DNA of 64,000 nt, taken from contig NZ_FOLM01000001.1 in the NCBI RefSeq assembly GCF_900112355.1, positions 417,276 to 481,275 on the forward strand. The letters run 5' to 3'. How positions within the stretch are numbered: the stretch's first letter is position 1; each line of letters begins with the position of its first letter. The position numbers and the translations under genes were made by a program. The notes under the pieces were generated by a model that ran no database searches, was not told the origin of the DNA, and saw nothing but the letters and a program-made list of their open reading frames with translations. Of this stretch, positions 50,365 through 58,760 are shown one piece after another. This DNA is from Streptomyces aidingensis (GTDB lineage Bacteria > Actinomycetota > Actinomycetes > Streptomycetales > Streptomycetaceae).

Positions 50365-51187
50365 CCTTCGGGTTGAGTCCGTAGATGAAGTTCTTGATTG
50401 CGTGGAGCGGTCGCTTCAGACACGCATGGATCGGGACACCGTCGTACGGAAGCGCCGCTCGGTCGGGGCGCGGACGGACCGTGATACGTGGGTACGTATC
50501 GAGAGGCGAGGGCTCGACAAGATCGGCGTCCAGGGCTGGAACGGCACCGAGTGCGCTGCTCGGCTGAAGGGCATTGCTCAGCCTGCGTGGCAGGGATGCG
50601 TGGTCTGGCGGGACGCGAGCGAGCCGGTGATGTGGCGGGCCGACGAGACTGAGCTTCTGCCGGGGATGCCGATTGGCACTGCCGTACTGAGCGAGGACCC
50701 GAAGCTGCCGGATGAGTGGTGGCAGGCGTTCAACGCCTCACTGGACGCGCTTGCGGCTCAGGACACGAGGCGCGTCGCCACGCCGGACACCGTCACCGTC
50801 ACGCAGGCCCTCGTCACCGAGTCCATCCATAGTGTGTTCTCGGGTGACTTCGACACGACGGTTGAGCGGTGGGTGCCAGCCCACGCGGATCTCAACTGGG
50901 CCAACATGACGGCACCCACGTTCAGCCTCTTCGACTGGGAAGATTGGGGGAACGCGCCACGTGGGCTGGACTCCGCTTCGCTGTGGGGAAGCTCGCTTGC
51001 CGTCCCGGCTCTGGCCGATCGCGTGCGGCAAGAGCGGCGCCGTGACTTCGAGAGCCGGGACGGCAAGCTGATGACGCTGTTCGTGTGCTCGAAGATCCTC
51101 GGGCCGGATGCGTACCCGGAGGACCCTCGGCTGGAGCCGGCACGCCGCATGGCCGAACAGATCGTTGCGGTGCTTCAGACGGGCTGA
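50330..51187 (+). CDS. Aminoglycoside phosphotransferase-like kinase
   Basis: The 285-residue protein has the APH/choline-kinase catalytic pair: HADLNWANM (Brenner-type motif, about 184-192) and LFDWEDWG (metal-binding, about 200-207). The N-lobe lacks a clear glycine loop but keeps RKRRS and WVRI strands. Such kinases phosphorylate aminoglycosides, macrolides, sugars or peptides. A -10-like TACGGT (50317-50322) ends seven bases before the ATG. It overlaps the convergent aldo-keto reductase gene by 13 bp at their 3' ends. The substrate is unknown. Confidence 0.8.
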   Translation: MTLSVSTTRAVDLRVESVDEVLDCVERSLQTRMDRDTVVRKRRSVGARTDRDTWVRIERRGLDKIGVQGWNGTECAARLKGIAQPAWQGCVVWRDASEPVMWRADETELLPGMPIGTAVLSEDPKLPDEWWQAFNASLDALAAQDTRRVATPDTVTVTQALVTESIHSVFSGDFDTTVERWVPAHADLNWANMTAPTFSLFDWEDWGNAPRGLDSASLWGSSLAVPALADRVRQERRRDFESRDGKLMTLFVCSKILGPDAYPEDPRLEPARRMAEQIVAVLQTG

Positions 51188-52032
51188 CCGTGCGACCGGC
51201 CTCGGAGGAGGCTCCGGTATTGGTGGATCGCCTGCTCGTCGACCTCGCCAGCCAGAGCACCGATCAGTTCGCCCAGATGGGCGGGTTCGTCGGTGCCTAC
51301 GGCAATGCTGTCGACTTGGGGGAGGCGGTAGGCGGCCCGGAAGGCCGCCTGTACGCGGGAGAGTCCGGCGCCGCCTCGGAGAAAGACGCGGGGGTCGATC
51401 CTGTCCCACACGGGGGCGTCCGTGCTGCCTCCGAACGGGCTCATGCCCCACACCATGCTGCCGCCCATTCCCAGCGCCTCAGCGAGGGCATCCGCGGCGT
51501 CGAGTGTTCTGATGCCGACCAGTAGGCCGGCACGGACCATGAGGACGGACGGCTTCGGCGTGGTCGCGTCGATCAGCTCCGGCAGTGGTGACGGGTCCCA
51601 AGACGCGATGCCCCAGGCCCCGCATATTCCCTGTCTCGCGGAGTCGGCGAGGGCGGCGCACGCCAAGGTCAGAACATCCCGATTGTGAGGAGCGGCTTCT
51701 TGGAGCGAGTGTTCCGGGTTGTGCAGGAACACCACGTCTGGCTCTCGTCCGAGGTTCCGGGCCGCCTCTTCTACGGCCCCGTACAGCCGAGTGGGGTCCA
51801 GGGAGTGCTCCGCCCGGTCTGCCCTCGGGAAGTAGCCCACCTTCGTGGAGAGCGTGAAGTTCGGCAGCAGATCGCTGGCGATCCCTGCAAGGACCTCATG
51901 CGAGCGGAAGCCGAGGTAGTTGGCGCTGGTGTCGATCGCCGTGACGCCGAGGTCCAGTGCTCCGGTCAGGAGACGGCGTTCGTGACGAGACCGGTGTAGC
52001 CCGAGGACAACTCGGGGGTCAGAGTCGCGCAT
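51175..52032 (-). CDS. Aldo/keto reductase
   Basis: The 285-residue protein shows the AKR TIM-barrel pattern: ALDLGVTAIDTSANYLGFRSHE with catalytic Asp and Tyr, LSTKVG with Lys, and VVFLHNPEHS with His, completing the D-Y-K-H tetrad. It would reduce carbonyls with NADPH. ATG 52032 follows GAGGAGAT. It overlaps the 3' end of the upstream JmjC gene by 67 bp in another frame, so the two are tightly linked. A role in modifying a product of that operon is inferred. Confidence 0.85.
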   Translation of the reverse strand: MRDSDPRVVLGLHRSRHERRLLTGALDLGVTAIDTSANYLGFRSHEVLAGIASDLLPNFTLSTKVGYFPRADRAEHSLDPTRLYGAVEEAARNLGREPDVVFLHNPEHSLQEAAPHNRDVLTLACAALADSARQGICGAWGIASWDPSPLPELIDATTPKPSVLMVRAGLLVGIRTLDAADALAEALGMGGSMVWGMSPFGGSTDAPVWDRIDPRVFLRGGAGLSRVQAAFRAAYRLPQVDSIAVGTDEPAHLGELIGALAGEVDEQAIHQYRSLLRGRSHGQPV

Positions 52033-53162
52033 ATCTCCTCCTTCACGAGGATCTCGGCCACCTCCGCGACTTCGGCCCCGACGACGGTCGCCGCCTGGTC
52101 CAGCGGGACCGGCTTGCCGCTCAGCAGCAGACGCAGTGCGGGCACGGCCTTGGCCGTGAGGGTGATCTTCTTCCCCGAGGCCACGACGTCGACGGTCTCG
52201 CCGTTCTCGCGGATCTGGGGCGGGAAGTGGGTGGTGCACGCCACGGCGTCGAGCGGTCCCAGGATGTCGAGGAACGGCACGTGCCGGGGGAGCGCCGTCG
52301 CCTGTTCGTACGCGGCAAGGAAGTCGGCTGGGGAGCGCTCGCCGATCAGCCGGACGGCTGCCTCGGTCAGGGCCTGAGTGCCGCTCCCGTGCGCGCGATC
52401 CAGGTCGTGCCGGAAGATCTCGTGCTCTCGGCACCAGTCGCCCAGCCATGCGAGCCAGCTCGCTCCCGTGCGCTTGGTGATCCCGAACGTGACGTGCAGG
52501 CTCTTCCCCGATCCGTGGCCGTTGCGCGTCGCCTGGTGCCAGTGGCCTCGGGGGATGTGCATCACGTCGCCGGTCTTCATGACGCCGGCCCAGACGATTT
52601 CTTCAGTCGGAGTGTTGTTGGGGTCGGAATCGCGGTACATGGGGACTTCGCGGGAGGTTCCGCGTACCTCCCACTTCTTCTCGCCAGCGAGCTGGATGAT
52701 CACGACGTCGTGGTCGTCCCAGTGCAGCGGGAAGCCCGCGGCGTCGTTCGTCGTCAGATACGCGTTGACCTGCACCCGCTCGTGGGACCACCACTGCAAT
52801 GCCCGGCAGGCGACTTCCATCGTCGGGTCGAAGACATTGACCTGGTCGAGGATGAGCGTCGCGCCTTCCCCCAGCAGCCTGCCCAGGCTGCGCATGTTGA
52901 CCATGGGGATGCTCTGGCCCCGGGGGCTGACGGTGTCGGTGTAGTAGATGGCTGGGTGGACTTCCTCGCCCTTCTGGAAGCACCGGAACTGCGGGCGGTT
53001 CAGGCTCCTGCGCATGGCGATGTCGAGCAAGCGGTTCGGGGTCAGGATGCGGGAGACGAGGGCGGGGTCGTCGATGCTTCCCCGCACGAAGCCCTTGCCG
53101 AGCTCATCCACTCCGTTCCACCCGAGCGCCGTCTCGATGGCGTTGATCAACTGGTGTTCCAT
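51966..53162 (-). CDS. JmjC/cupin-type 2-oxoglutarate oxygenase
   Basis: The 398-residue protein resembles the ROX (YcfD-like) ribosomal oxygenases. It has the Fe(II) ligands H147 and D149 in FPLHWDDHD and a distal His in IPRGHWHQA (H207 or H209), a 60-residue spacing normal for this fold. A C-terminal helical/winged-helix part (about 250-398) follows, as in YcfD. Such enzymes hydroxylate Arg or His side chains in proteins. ATG 53162 has GAGGAGG upstream. A short peptide gene precedes it and an aldo-keto reductase follows, so the peptide may be its substrate. Confidence 0.82.
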   Translation of the reverse strand: MEHQLINAIETALGWNGVDELGKGFVRGSIDDPALVSRILTPNRLLDIAMRRSLNRPQFRCFQKGEEVHPAIYYTDTVSPRGQSIPMVNMRSLGRLLGEGATLILDQVNVFDPTMEVACRALQWWSHERVQVNAYLTTNDAAGFPLHWDDHDVVIIQLAGEKKWEVRGTSREVPMYRDSDPNNTPTEEIVWAGVMKTGDVMHIPRGHWHQATRNGHGSGKSLHVTFGITKRTGASWLAWLGDWCREHEIFRHDLDRAHGSGTQALTEAAVRLIGERSPADFLAAYEQATALPRHVPFLDILGPLDAVACTTHFPPQIRENGETVDVVASGKKITLTAKAVPALRLLLSGKPVPLDQAATVVGAEVAEVAEILVKEEICATLTPELSSGYTGLVTNAVS

Positions 53163-53247
53163 CACTGCCTCCTCATGAGTTCGACCACGTGACGCAGCTG
53201 CGGCGGGGGCCCGCACGGCGGACCGCGCGGACCCCCGCCGCCTTGTG

Positions 53248-53415
53248 CTACTCGATGTCGGTCAGGTTGCCGTCACCGCCCGGCCACGGGGCATCGCCGG
53301 AACTCCCGGCGTTGTCGGACCGGAGGCTGTCGTACCGGTCGTGGACGGCGGTCAGTTCCTCTACCGCCACCAGGAGGCCACTCGGGGTCGGCGGCGGTGT
53401 CGTGCTCTCTGCCAC
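53248..53415 (-). CDS. Short 55-residue peptide, possible modified-peptide precursor
   Basis: GTG 53415 has GGAAGGAG six bases upstream. The product has a Thr/Pro-rich start, a predicted amphipathic helix GLLVAVEELTAVHDRYDSL in the middle and a Ser/Gly/Asp-rich C-terminal third ending NLTDIE with one Trp. This leader-then-core layout resembles precursors of ribosomally made modified peptides. It lies 85 bp upstream of the JmjC gene on the same strand. I recognise no named family. Confidence 0.6.
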   Translation of the reverse strand: MAESTTPPPTPSGLLVAVEELTAVHDRYDSLRSDNAGSSGDAPWPGGDGNLTDIE

Positions 53416-53571
53416 CTCGTGCTCCTTCCTCTTCGGTTCTCCCGGCCGTGTCCGGCCGGGCTCGTCTGATGGAGCTGTGCTGTGCATGGCGCCGGGGTAC
53501 CTCGGGGGGAAGTCCCCCGGTGCCGTTCCCGGCCGGTGCTGTCCTTCGGTCGTCGGCCGGGAGCCTGTGGG

Positions 53572-53889
53572 TTACAGGGAGGTGCGCAGGCCCTCCAGGA
53601 CGCGGGTGAGGAGCGCCACGTCAGGGGTGAGTGAGTCGACGGCTGCCCGGCCCTCCTCGAACCAGCGGCCGAGGAGCTGACGCCACGTAGCCTCGGCGCG
53701 GAGGACTTCCGCACGGATCTCGCCCAAAGCCAGGTCGGCCTCGGTCCGCAGCCGGACGAGGTCGGAGGGCGTCAGACGCAGGGACGTCACAGTGATCGTG
53801 TCACCACCACGTCGGGGCACCGCCAGCTCGACGCACTGCGCCGGGTCGCCGTCCAGTTCTTCTTCGGGAAGCAGCCGGAGGGTCAGCAT
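53572..53889 (-). CDS. Hypothetical helical protein, coupled to the ATPase gene
   Basis: This 105-residue protein starts at ATG 53889 with GGAGG upstream and overlaps the end of the HATPase gene by 7 bp. After a beta-like N-terminus with VELAVPRRGGDTITVTSL it is largely helical and acidic. No family is recognised. Coupling suggests a partner of the anti-sigma-like ATPase. Confidence 0.65.
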   Translation of the reverse strand: MLTLRLLPEEELDGDPAQCVELAVPRRGGDTITVTSLRLTPSDLVRLRTEADLALGEIRAEVLRAEATWRQLLGRWFEEGRAAVDSLTPDVALLTRVLEGLRTSL

Positions 53890-54302
53890 GTGGGGACCTC
53901 CAGCTCCGACCAGACCGTCTTGCCCCAGCGGTGCCGGTCGTAGCCCCACCGGACGCTCAGCACGTCAACGAGGAACAGGCCGCGACCTTCTTCGGCGTCG
54001 TCGGCGGGGCTGGCCATGTCGGGGACTGTGCGCGACTTGTCGGTGACCGCGATCTTCACGCGGTGTGGTGCGGGCTGGCTGACGGTGACCCGGAGCAGAC
54101 GGCACGGGGTGTGCTGGGCGGAGTTGCCGACGAGTTCGGAGACGACCAGCGTGGCCGTGTCCACCAGGTTGCCTATGCCCCAGGTGTTGAGGGCGGCACT
54201 AATGAGCAGGCGCGCACGGCGTGCGGATTCCGGCTCGCACGGCATCGTCTCGCTGTAGCCGGGTGCGCCGATCGAGGCGGGTCTGGCGGCGGTCGTCGTC
54301 AC
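53883..54302 (-). CDS. RsbW-like ATP-binding (HATPase) regulator
   Basis: The 139-residue protein is a single GHKL ATPase domain like those in anti-sigma factors. It has the N box SELVGNSAQHT, the G1 region IAVTDKS and the G2 motif EEGRGLFLVD, and ends VWSELEVPT. Streptomycetes carry many such proteins, often paired with XRE/DUF5753 regulators as here. It may bind a sigma factor or phosphorylate an anti-sigma antagonist; the target is unknown. Confidence 0.85.
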   Translation of the reverse strand: MTTTAARPASIGAPGYSETMPCEPESARRARLLISAALNTWGIGNLVDTATLVVSELVGNSAQHTPCRLLRVTVSQPAPHRVKIAVTDKSRTVPDMASPADDAEEGRGLFLVDVLSVRWGYDRHRWGKTVWSELEVPTC

Positions 54303-54466
54303 GGGGTCATCCCTCCGATGGGACGGCCCAGCCCGGCTACGAGGGCGTGGGGCTGGGCCTCTCCTCCACTGCCGCCGGCACGGGGAGCCTGGCCTTCCGG
54401 CGACGTCAACGACCGTACGAAGCCCGTGAGATCGGGCTCAACGAAATTGCGGGTTATTGCGGAACG

Positions 54467-55315
54467 TCATCTGAGGGCGCTGACTGCCGAGTTGATGAGG
54501 GCGCGAGCGTGGTCGCCGTAGACGGCCATCTTCGCGAGTTCGGCGAACGCCTTGCGGTAGTCGGCGATTTCGCGCGGTTGCCTGATGTTGATCTCGGCGG
54601 TCAGGGTCTCCACCACGGCGTGGGCGTCGTCGAAGACGTAGAACGCCTCCAGGGGCCAGATGACGCGCTGGGCAGTGAAGGGGATGACACCGAGCGAGAC
54701 CGAGGGCAGTGGCAGGACGTCAAGCAGGTGCCGGAGCTGGTTCGCCATCGTCTCCCGGTCGCCGATCCGCGAGCGCAGAACCCACTCCTCCAACAGCACG
54801 ACGAAGCGGTGGCCTCCCTCGTACAGGAACCGACTACGGGCGAGGCGGGCGGCGACGGCCTCGGCGACGTCGTTGGGAGTTCCCTGGAAGTCGGTGATCG
54901 ACTGCATGAGGGCGGTGGCGAAGTCGGCGGTCTGGAAGAACCCGGGAACGGCGTTGGAGCAGTACACGCGGCACACAGCCGCTTGCTCGTGGAGGGTGTA
55001 GAAGTCCTCTTGGACCTTGCGCATGCCGTTCTTGTGGATGCGCCGCCACTCCACATACATGGAGTCGACCGCCCGCGCCGTGGCGATCAGATCCTCTGTC
55101 TGGTCCTCCGCTCCACAGGCCGCGCACCAGGCCCTGATGTCCGCGTCGGAGGGTGCGGCCTCGCCCTTTTGGATGCGGGTCGTCTTCGCCGGGTGCCAGC
55201 CGCACCGGGAGGAGAGCTCCTTCCCGGTGAGGCCGGCGTCCTGGCGAAGGTGCTGCAGGCGCTTCGCGAGGGCTTCACGCGCCGCCTGGGCGCTGGACGA
55301 GGGGGAGGCGGGCAT
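54467..55315 (-). CDS. XRE-family regulator with DUF5753 domain
   Basis: The 282-residue protein has an N-terminal helix-turn-helix (about 10-65: LQHLRQDAGLTGKELSSRCG, then KTTRIQKGE) and the large DUF5753 sensor domain with the VPGFFQTADFATA motif (about 120). Such regulators (SCO4441-like) are abundant in streptomycetes, usually next to small DUF397 or HATPase genes. It probably controls this block or neighbouring cargo. ATG 55315; the start is clear because the HTH begins shortly after. Confidence 0.88.
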   Translation of the reverse strand: MPASPSSSAQAAREALAKRLQHLRQDAGLTGKELSSRCGWHPAKTTRIQKGEAAPSDADIRAWCAACGAEDQTEDLIATARAVDSMYVEWRRIHKNGMRKVQEDFYTLHEQAAVCRVYCSNAVPGFFQTADFATALMQSITDFQGTPNDVAEAVAARLARSRFLYEGGHRFVVLLEEWVLRSRIGDRETMANQLRHLLDVLPLPSVSLGVIPFTAQRVIWPLEAFYVFDDAHAVVETLTAEINIRQPREIADYRKAFAELAKMAVYGDHARALINSAVSALR

Positions 55316-55331
55316 GGGGTCGTGCGGGGGA

Positions 55332-55862
55332 TCAGACGGTGAACTTCTCGTGGTCGATGCCGCGTTCCCACACAGCCTCGAACGCGGCGACGACCATCTT
55401 CACCACGTCGGGGTCCTCGTTGAACTCATGTCCTGCCCAGTCGCCGTCCCCGGTGAACCAGTGGAACATCACCCGCCGGTCGTCGATCAGCCACAGGTCG
55501 TTTCCGGGAAGGGCGATGTCGGAGGCGAGACGACGCGGGAGCCAGCGGACCTGCTCACCAACGGCGACGTTGACCGCGGTCAGGGCGTGCTCCCACCGGA
55601 TGTAATCGGTCACCGGCTCGGACACGATCCGGGCCCGGCGCATCTGGACGCCCCTGGCGACCGTTTCGCGCACCAGCGGGGTCCAGCCCTGCCAGAACGG
55701 CGAATCGGGGTCGAGGTCAGTCCGACCGGTCCGCAAGAACTCCTCGAAGCTGTCCTTCTCGTCGCCGACGCTGTAGACGTCGCGCATCTCCAGGTGGACG
55801 GCGGTGCGCTGGGCGGACCGCAACAGCTCAGCGAAGTCCGGCACGCCGTTCTGCGACATCAC
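55332..55862 (-). CDS. DUF6879 family protein
   Basis: The 176-residue acidic protein has the DUF6879 features: an LRSAQRTAVHLEMRDVY start, WEHALTAVNVAVGEQVRWLPR in the middle and FHWFTGDGDW near the end. These proteins sit next to XRE/DUF5753 regulators in streptomycetes; the biochemical role is unknown. The gene ends 16 bp before the XRE start codon, and its own start overlaps the preceding small gene by 35 bp, so this is one operon. Confidence 0.82.
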   Translation of the reverse strand: MMSQNGVPDFAELLRSAQRTAVHLEMRDVYSVGDEKDSFEEFLRTGRTDLDPDSPFWQGWTPLVRETVARGVQMRRARIVSEPVTDYIRWEHALTAVNVAVGEQVRWLPRRLASDIALPGNDLWLIDDRRVMFHWFTGDGDWAGHEFNEDPDVVKMVVAAFEAVWERGIDHEKFTV

Positions 55863-56094
55863 ACGCCTCCCTCAAAATCGGCACCATGCGGGCGGGGATG
55901 CGGATCACCGTCTCATGCGCGGGAATTCCCGTGTCGTGTCCGGCGACCCACTCCGTCTCGCTCACCTGGGCCTTCAGCAGCTTGTCGGCCTCCTCGCCCT
56001 GGAGGACGAGGTCGGCCGTCTCTTCCTCCACCCACACAGTCGGCGAGCCGCCTCCGGTGGTCTCCGGGTCGATTCCCACGAACTCTAGGGCCAT
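55828..56094 (-). CDS. Small hypothetical protein
   Basis: The 88-residue protein starts at ATG 56094 with GGGAGGG upstream. It has a mixed alpha/beta pattern with VWVEEETADLVLQGEEADKL and ends in a helix (LREACDVAERRAGL). I know of no function. It is the first gene of the DUF6879-XRE block, overlapping the next gene by 35 bp. Confidence 0.65.
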   Translation of the reverse strand: MALEFVGIDPETTGGGSPTVWVEEETADLVLQGEEADKLLKAQVSETEWVAGHDTGIPAHETVIRIPARMVPILREACDVAERRAGLR

Positions 56095-56246
56095 GGTGCC
56101 CTCCCGTTCCAAGTCGGTTGCGGGTTCTTGCGTTGCGACGCTTCCCGAGCGGTTGTGCCGGGTCAAGGGAGCGAGGCGTTCTTCGCGTCAGAATGGCTTG
56201 TTCACGCGGATTTGTAGTCCGCCGGTCACTCGGCCCACGTCTGCGG

Positions 56247-56633
56247 TCACGCCGCCGCATCGTCCAGTTCCTCGTACCCGTCCACGTAGCTGTGGCCGTT
56301 CAAGTGCGCCGCGATCTTCCCGATGCCCCGCTCGCACCGGTACCGCGTCGCCCTGCCCGTCACGCCCTGCAACGCGCCCGCCTCGTCGTCCGGCAGGTCC
56401 GCGCCGTAGCGGAGGACAAGGGCCTGGCGTTCGGCAGAGGTGAGCGGGGCGGTCGCCCAGCCCCGCCGGATGTCGGCGAGGTGGGCGAACAGAATGCCCG
56501 CGGCCTTCGGGTCGACCGTGCCCTTCGGCATGTCGGCGTCCGGGGCTGTCGGGTTGCGGATGCCGTACGCCGCTTCCTGGTCCCACACCGCCGGAAGGAG
56601 GTGCTCGACGAGTCGCCGGTCGTAGGCCGTCAC
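56247..56633 (-). CDS. Sigma-70 region 4-like helix-turn-helix protein
   Basis: This 128-residue protein contains LTSAERQALVLRYGADLPDDEAGALQGVTG (split here only by reading; about 64-93), which resembles region 4 of sigma factors, then a basic CERGIGKIAAHLNG stretch. It lacks regions 1 and 2, so it is a DNA-binding fragment-type regulator rather than a full sigma factor. Its ATG overlaps the stop of the preceding gene (ATGA). Such genes occur in actinobacterial integrative elements. Confidence 0.65.
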   Translation of the reverse strand: MTAYDRRLVEHLLPAVWDQEAAYGIRNPTAPDADMPKGTVDPKAAGILFAHLADIRRGWATAPLTSAERQALVLRYGADLPDDEAGALQGVTGRATRYRCERGIGKIAAHLNGHSYVDGYEELDDAAA

Positions 56634-56827
56634 AGGCCACTCCTCTCCGCCTTGTGCCGGGCGGCCTCGTAGGAGACGTGTGCAGTGCGGTGCTTGGCTT
56701 CGGTCAGCCAGCGGTCCCGTAGGCGCTGGGACAGCCAGCAGTGCAGAAGGCCGGACCCCGCGTCGGCGAGGATCTGCCGAACGTAGGAAGCCCGCTCGGC
56801 CACGACGGCCACGCCCCCTTCACTCAC
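56630..56827 (-). CDS. Small hypothetical protein upstream of the region-4-like gene
   Basis: The product is about 65 residues from GTG 56827 (GGAG just upstream; GTG 56812 is an alternative). It has an Ala/Val-rich start, then a charged helix with LHCWLSQRLRDRWLTEAKHRT. Its stop overlaps the next ATG. It lies 86 bp from the divergent cysteine-bearing gene. No family is recognised. Confidence 0.5.
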   Translation of the reverse strand: MSEGGVAVVAERASYVRQILADAGSGLLHCWLSQRLRDRWLTEAKHRTAHVSYEAARHKAERSGL

Positions 56828-56913
56828 TCCGCCGCCTCGGCCGCCCGAGGTGCCTGCCAGATTCCCACCTGCCCATGCGACAAGTTCCGTAAGTAGAACC
56901 AGGAAACCGAGAC

Positions 56914-57150
56914 GTGACGACCATGACCGTTGACTTCCGTGCCTGCCCGTGCGGCTCCAAGCGTGCGTATCAGGACGAGCGAGCCGCCCCAAAAGCCCTT
57001 GGGAAGGCTCAGGCGAAACGCCAGCGCACAGCTGAACGCAAGGGCACCCGTCGAGGAATCCACTACGAGAACCGCTACTACGAGTGCGAGTTCGGCCGAT
57101 ACCACTTGACCAGCCAGAGCCGAGCCGACTACGAGGCGGTGGCCGCGTAA
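56914..57150 (+). CDS. Small zinc-ribbon-like protein before the excisionase
   Basis: This 78-residue basic protein (GTG 56914; ATG 56923 alternative) has an N-terminal ACPCGSKRAY motif and a later YYECEFG cysteine, suggesting a small metal-bound fold with a charged middle. The next gene starts directly after its stop codon, so it is co-transcribed with excisionase and integrase. Similar small genes are common upstream of xis-int in streptomycete elements. A regulatory role is inferred. Confidence 0.7.
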   Translation: MTTMTVDFRACPCGSKRAYQDERAAPKALGKAQAKRQRTAERKGTRRGIHYENRYYECEFGRYHLTSQSRADYEAVAA

Positions 57151-57333
57151 GTGCCGACAGGCGGAAGTAACCGGCTGCTGACCCCGGAAGAAGTCGCCGA
57201 GTGGCTGAAGGTCAGCGAAATCACGGTCCGGAACAAGTATCGCGCGTGGGGCCTGAAACCCCAGAAGGTCGGACGCCTCTTGCGATCCCGTGAGCGCGAC
57301 ATCGTGGCCTACCTGGACGAGAACTACGGCTGA
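57151..57333 (+). CDS. xis: Excisionase (MerR-like helix-turn-helix, Xis)
   Basis: The 60-residue protein is a winged helix-turn-helix of the excisionase type: LLTPEEVAEWLKVSEITVRNKYRAWGLKPQKVGRL (read as about residues 10-44) followed by RERDIVAYLDENY. Excisionases bind near att sites and favour excision by the integrase. GTG 57151 directly follows the stop of the previous gene, and the integrase begins 59 bp later. The GGTGCTGAC repeats near both junctions are candidate binding sites. Confidence 0.85.
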   Translation: MPTGGSNRLLTPEEVAEWLKVSEITVRNKYRAWGLKPQKVGRLLRSRERDIVAYLDENYG

Positions 57334-57392
57334 GCCGTTCCCTTTTCTCCTGCGGGAGAGCCATGCCCTTTTTCACTAAGAAAGGAGGCCAT

Positions 57393-58673
57393 ATGGCCAC
57401 CGTCTTCCAGAAGTGCAAGACCGATGAGACAAACAAGTTCTACCCCTGCGAGAAGAACCGCTGCGGCCACAACTGGACGGTCAGATACCGCGAGCCCGGC
57501 GGCCGGACGGCCCGCCAGCGAGAGAAGACGTTCGCCAAGAAGACCGGCCCCGATGGCGCCGACGCATTCGCGTCGAAGGTCGAGCACGACAAGGGCATGG
57601 GCGTCTACCTCGACCCCAAGCGAGGAGCCATCACCCTCCGCGCCTGATCGAAAGAGTGGCTCGGGCTCCAGATACTCGCCGAGGGCACGCGGCGGAACTA
57701 CGAGGGATTCACCAAGAACCACCTCGTTCCGCACCTTGGCCGGAAGACGCTTGCCGGACTGACCAAGAAGGACTTCGAGAAGTTCGTCGCGGACCTGCAC
57801 CGGAACGGCGAGGGCATGGCCGCGTCCACCATCAACGACCGCATGAAGTTCGTGGCAGCCATGGTGCAGGCGGCCGTTACCGAGAAGCGCATAGCGGAGA
57901 ACCCTGCGGCAGGCGTGAAGGTCCCCCGGACGAGCTCGCTCGCCGTGGATGAGGACGAGATCCCGACCCTCGAAGAGGTCGACCTCATCGCGAAGCACAT
58001 CTCTCCGCAGTACCGGCTGACGATCTACTTGCAGGCAGGGGCCGGCCTCCGGATCAGCGAGACCCTCGCCTTCGCTACGGAGTGTCGCCGAACCGACTTC
58101 ATTCGTATTCGCTGGCAGGTCAGCTCGAAGGCGAACCGCGGGGACTGCCGGACACGGTTCGTGCCCCTGAAGCACCGGGCGGAAGGGGAGTACCGCGACA
58201 TCCCCACGGCGCCGTTCCTCGAAGAGGAGATCGACGCCCATATGGAGCAGTGGGAAGCCGTGCCCGTGCCCTTCAAGGACAAGGCGGGCCGAGACAAGGA
58301 GCTGGAGGTCTTCTTCGCGCCCCCAGAGCGGGGCAAGGGCACCATGCCCACGGCCACGACATACGCGTACCACTTCAGAAGGGCGCTCAAGGTCGCCGGC
58401 CTCGTCCGGGGGGACGGCAAGCCGAAGTACACCCCGCACGGTCTCCGCCACTTCTTCGCCTCGACTGCCCTGGCCAACGGCATCCCCATCCATGAGGTCT
58501 CGCGGTGGCTCGGCCACAAGTCGATCAAGACCACGGTCGACACGTATGGGCACCTCGTGCCTGGCGCGTGGCACCGCTGCCGAGAGATCATGCAGGAGGC
58601 CATGCGGCCTGTGCCGGTGGAGGTGCCGACCGAGGCGCCGCGGGAGGCCGAAGGGTACGAGGAAGCGGTGTAG
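57393..58673 (+). pseudogene. int: Tyrosine integrase interrupted by an in-frame TGA
   Basis: AAAGGAGG precedes ATG 57393. The first 84 codons encode a Cys/His-bearing arm-binding region (CEKNRCGHNWTVRYREPGG). TGA at 57645-57647 then stops the frame, but the same frame continues (SKEWLGLQILAEGTRRNYEG onward) through the core-binding and catalytic domains to 58673. The catalytic set is intact: GLRISE with Arg, HGLRHFFAS with His and Arg, LGHKSIKTTVDTYGHL with His and the nucleophile Tyr. A single nonsense change (for example from CGA or TGG) explains it; readthrough or sequencing error are alternatives. If real, the island may be unable to excise itself. Confidence 0.85.
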
Positions 58674-58712
58674 GTGCTGACCTTGATCTCCCGTGCTGAT
58701 TCTGTGCTGACC
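58673..58712. repeat. Right cluster of GGTGCTGAC repeats
   Basis: GGTGCTGACC at 58673-58682 is followed by a 22-bp unit at 58690-58711 (CCCGTGCTGA, then TTCTGTGCTGAC), matching the left cluster. It lies between the integrase stop and attR. Confidence 0.65.
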
Positions 58713-58760
58713 TCGACCCGCGGGAACCCCGTTATCGCAGGTCGGAGCGGTGTTTCAAAC

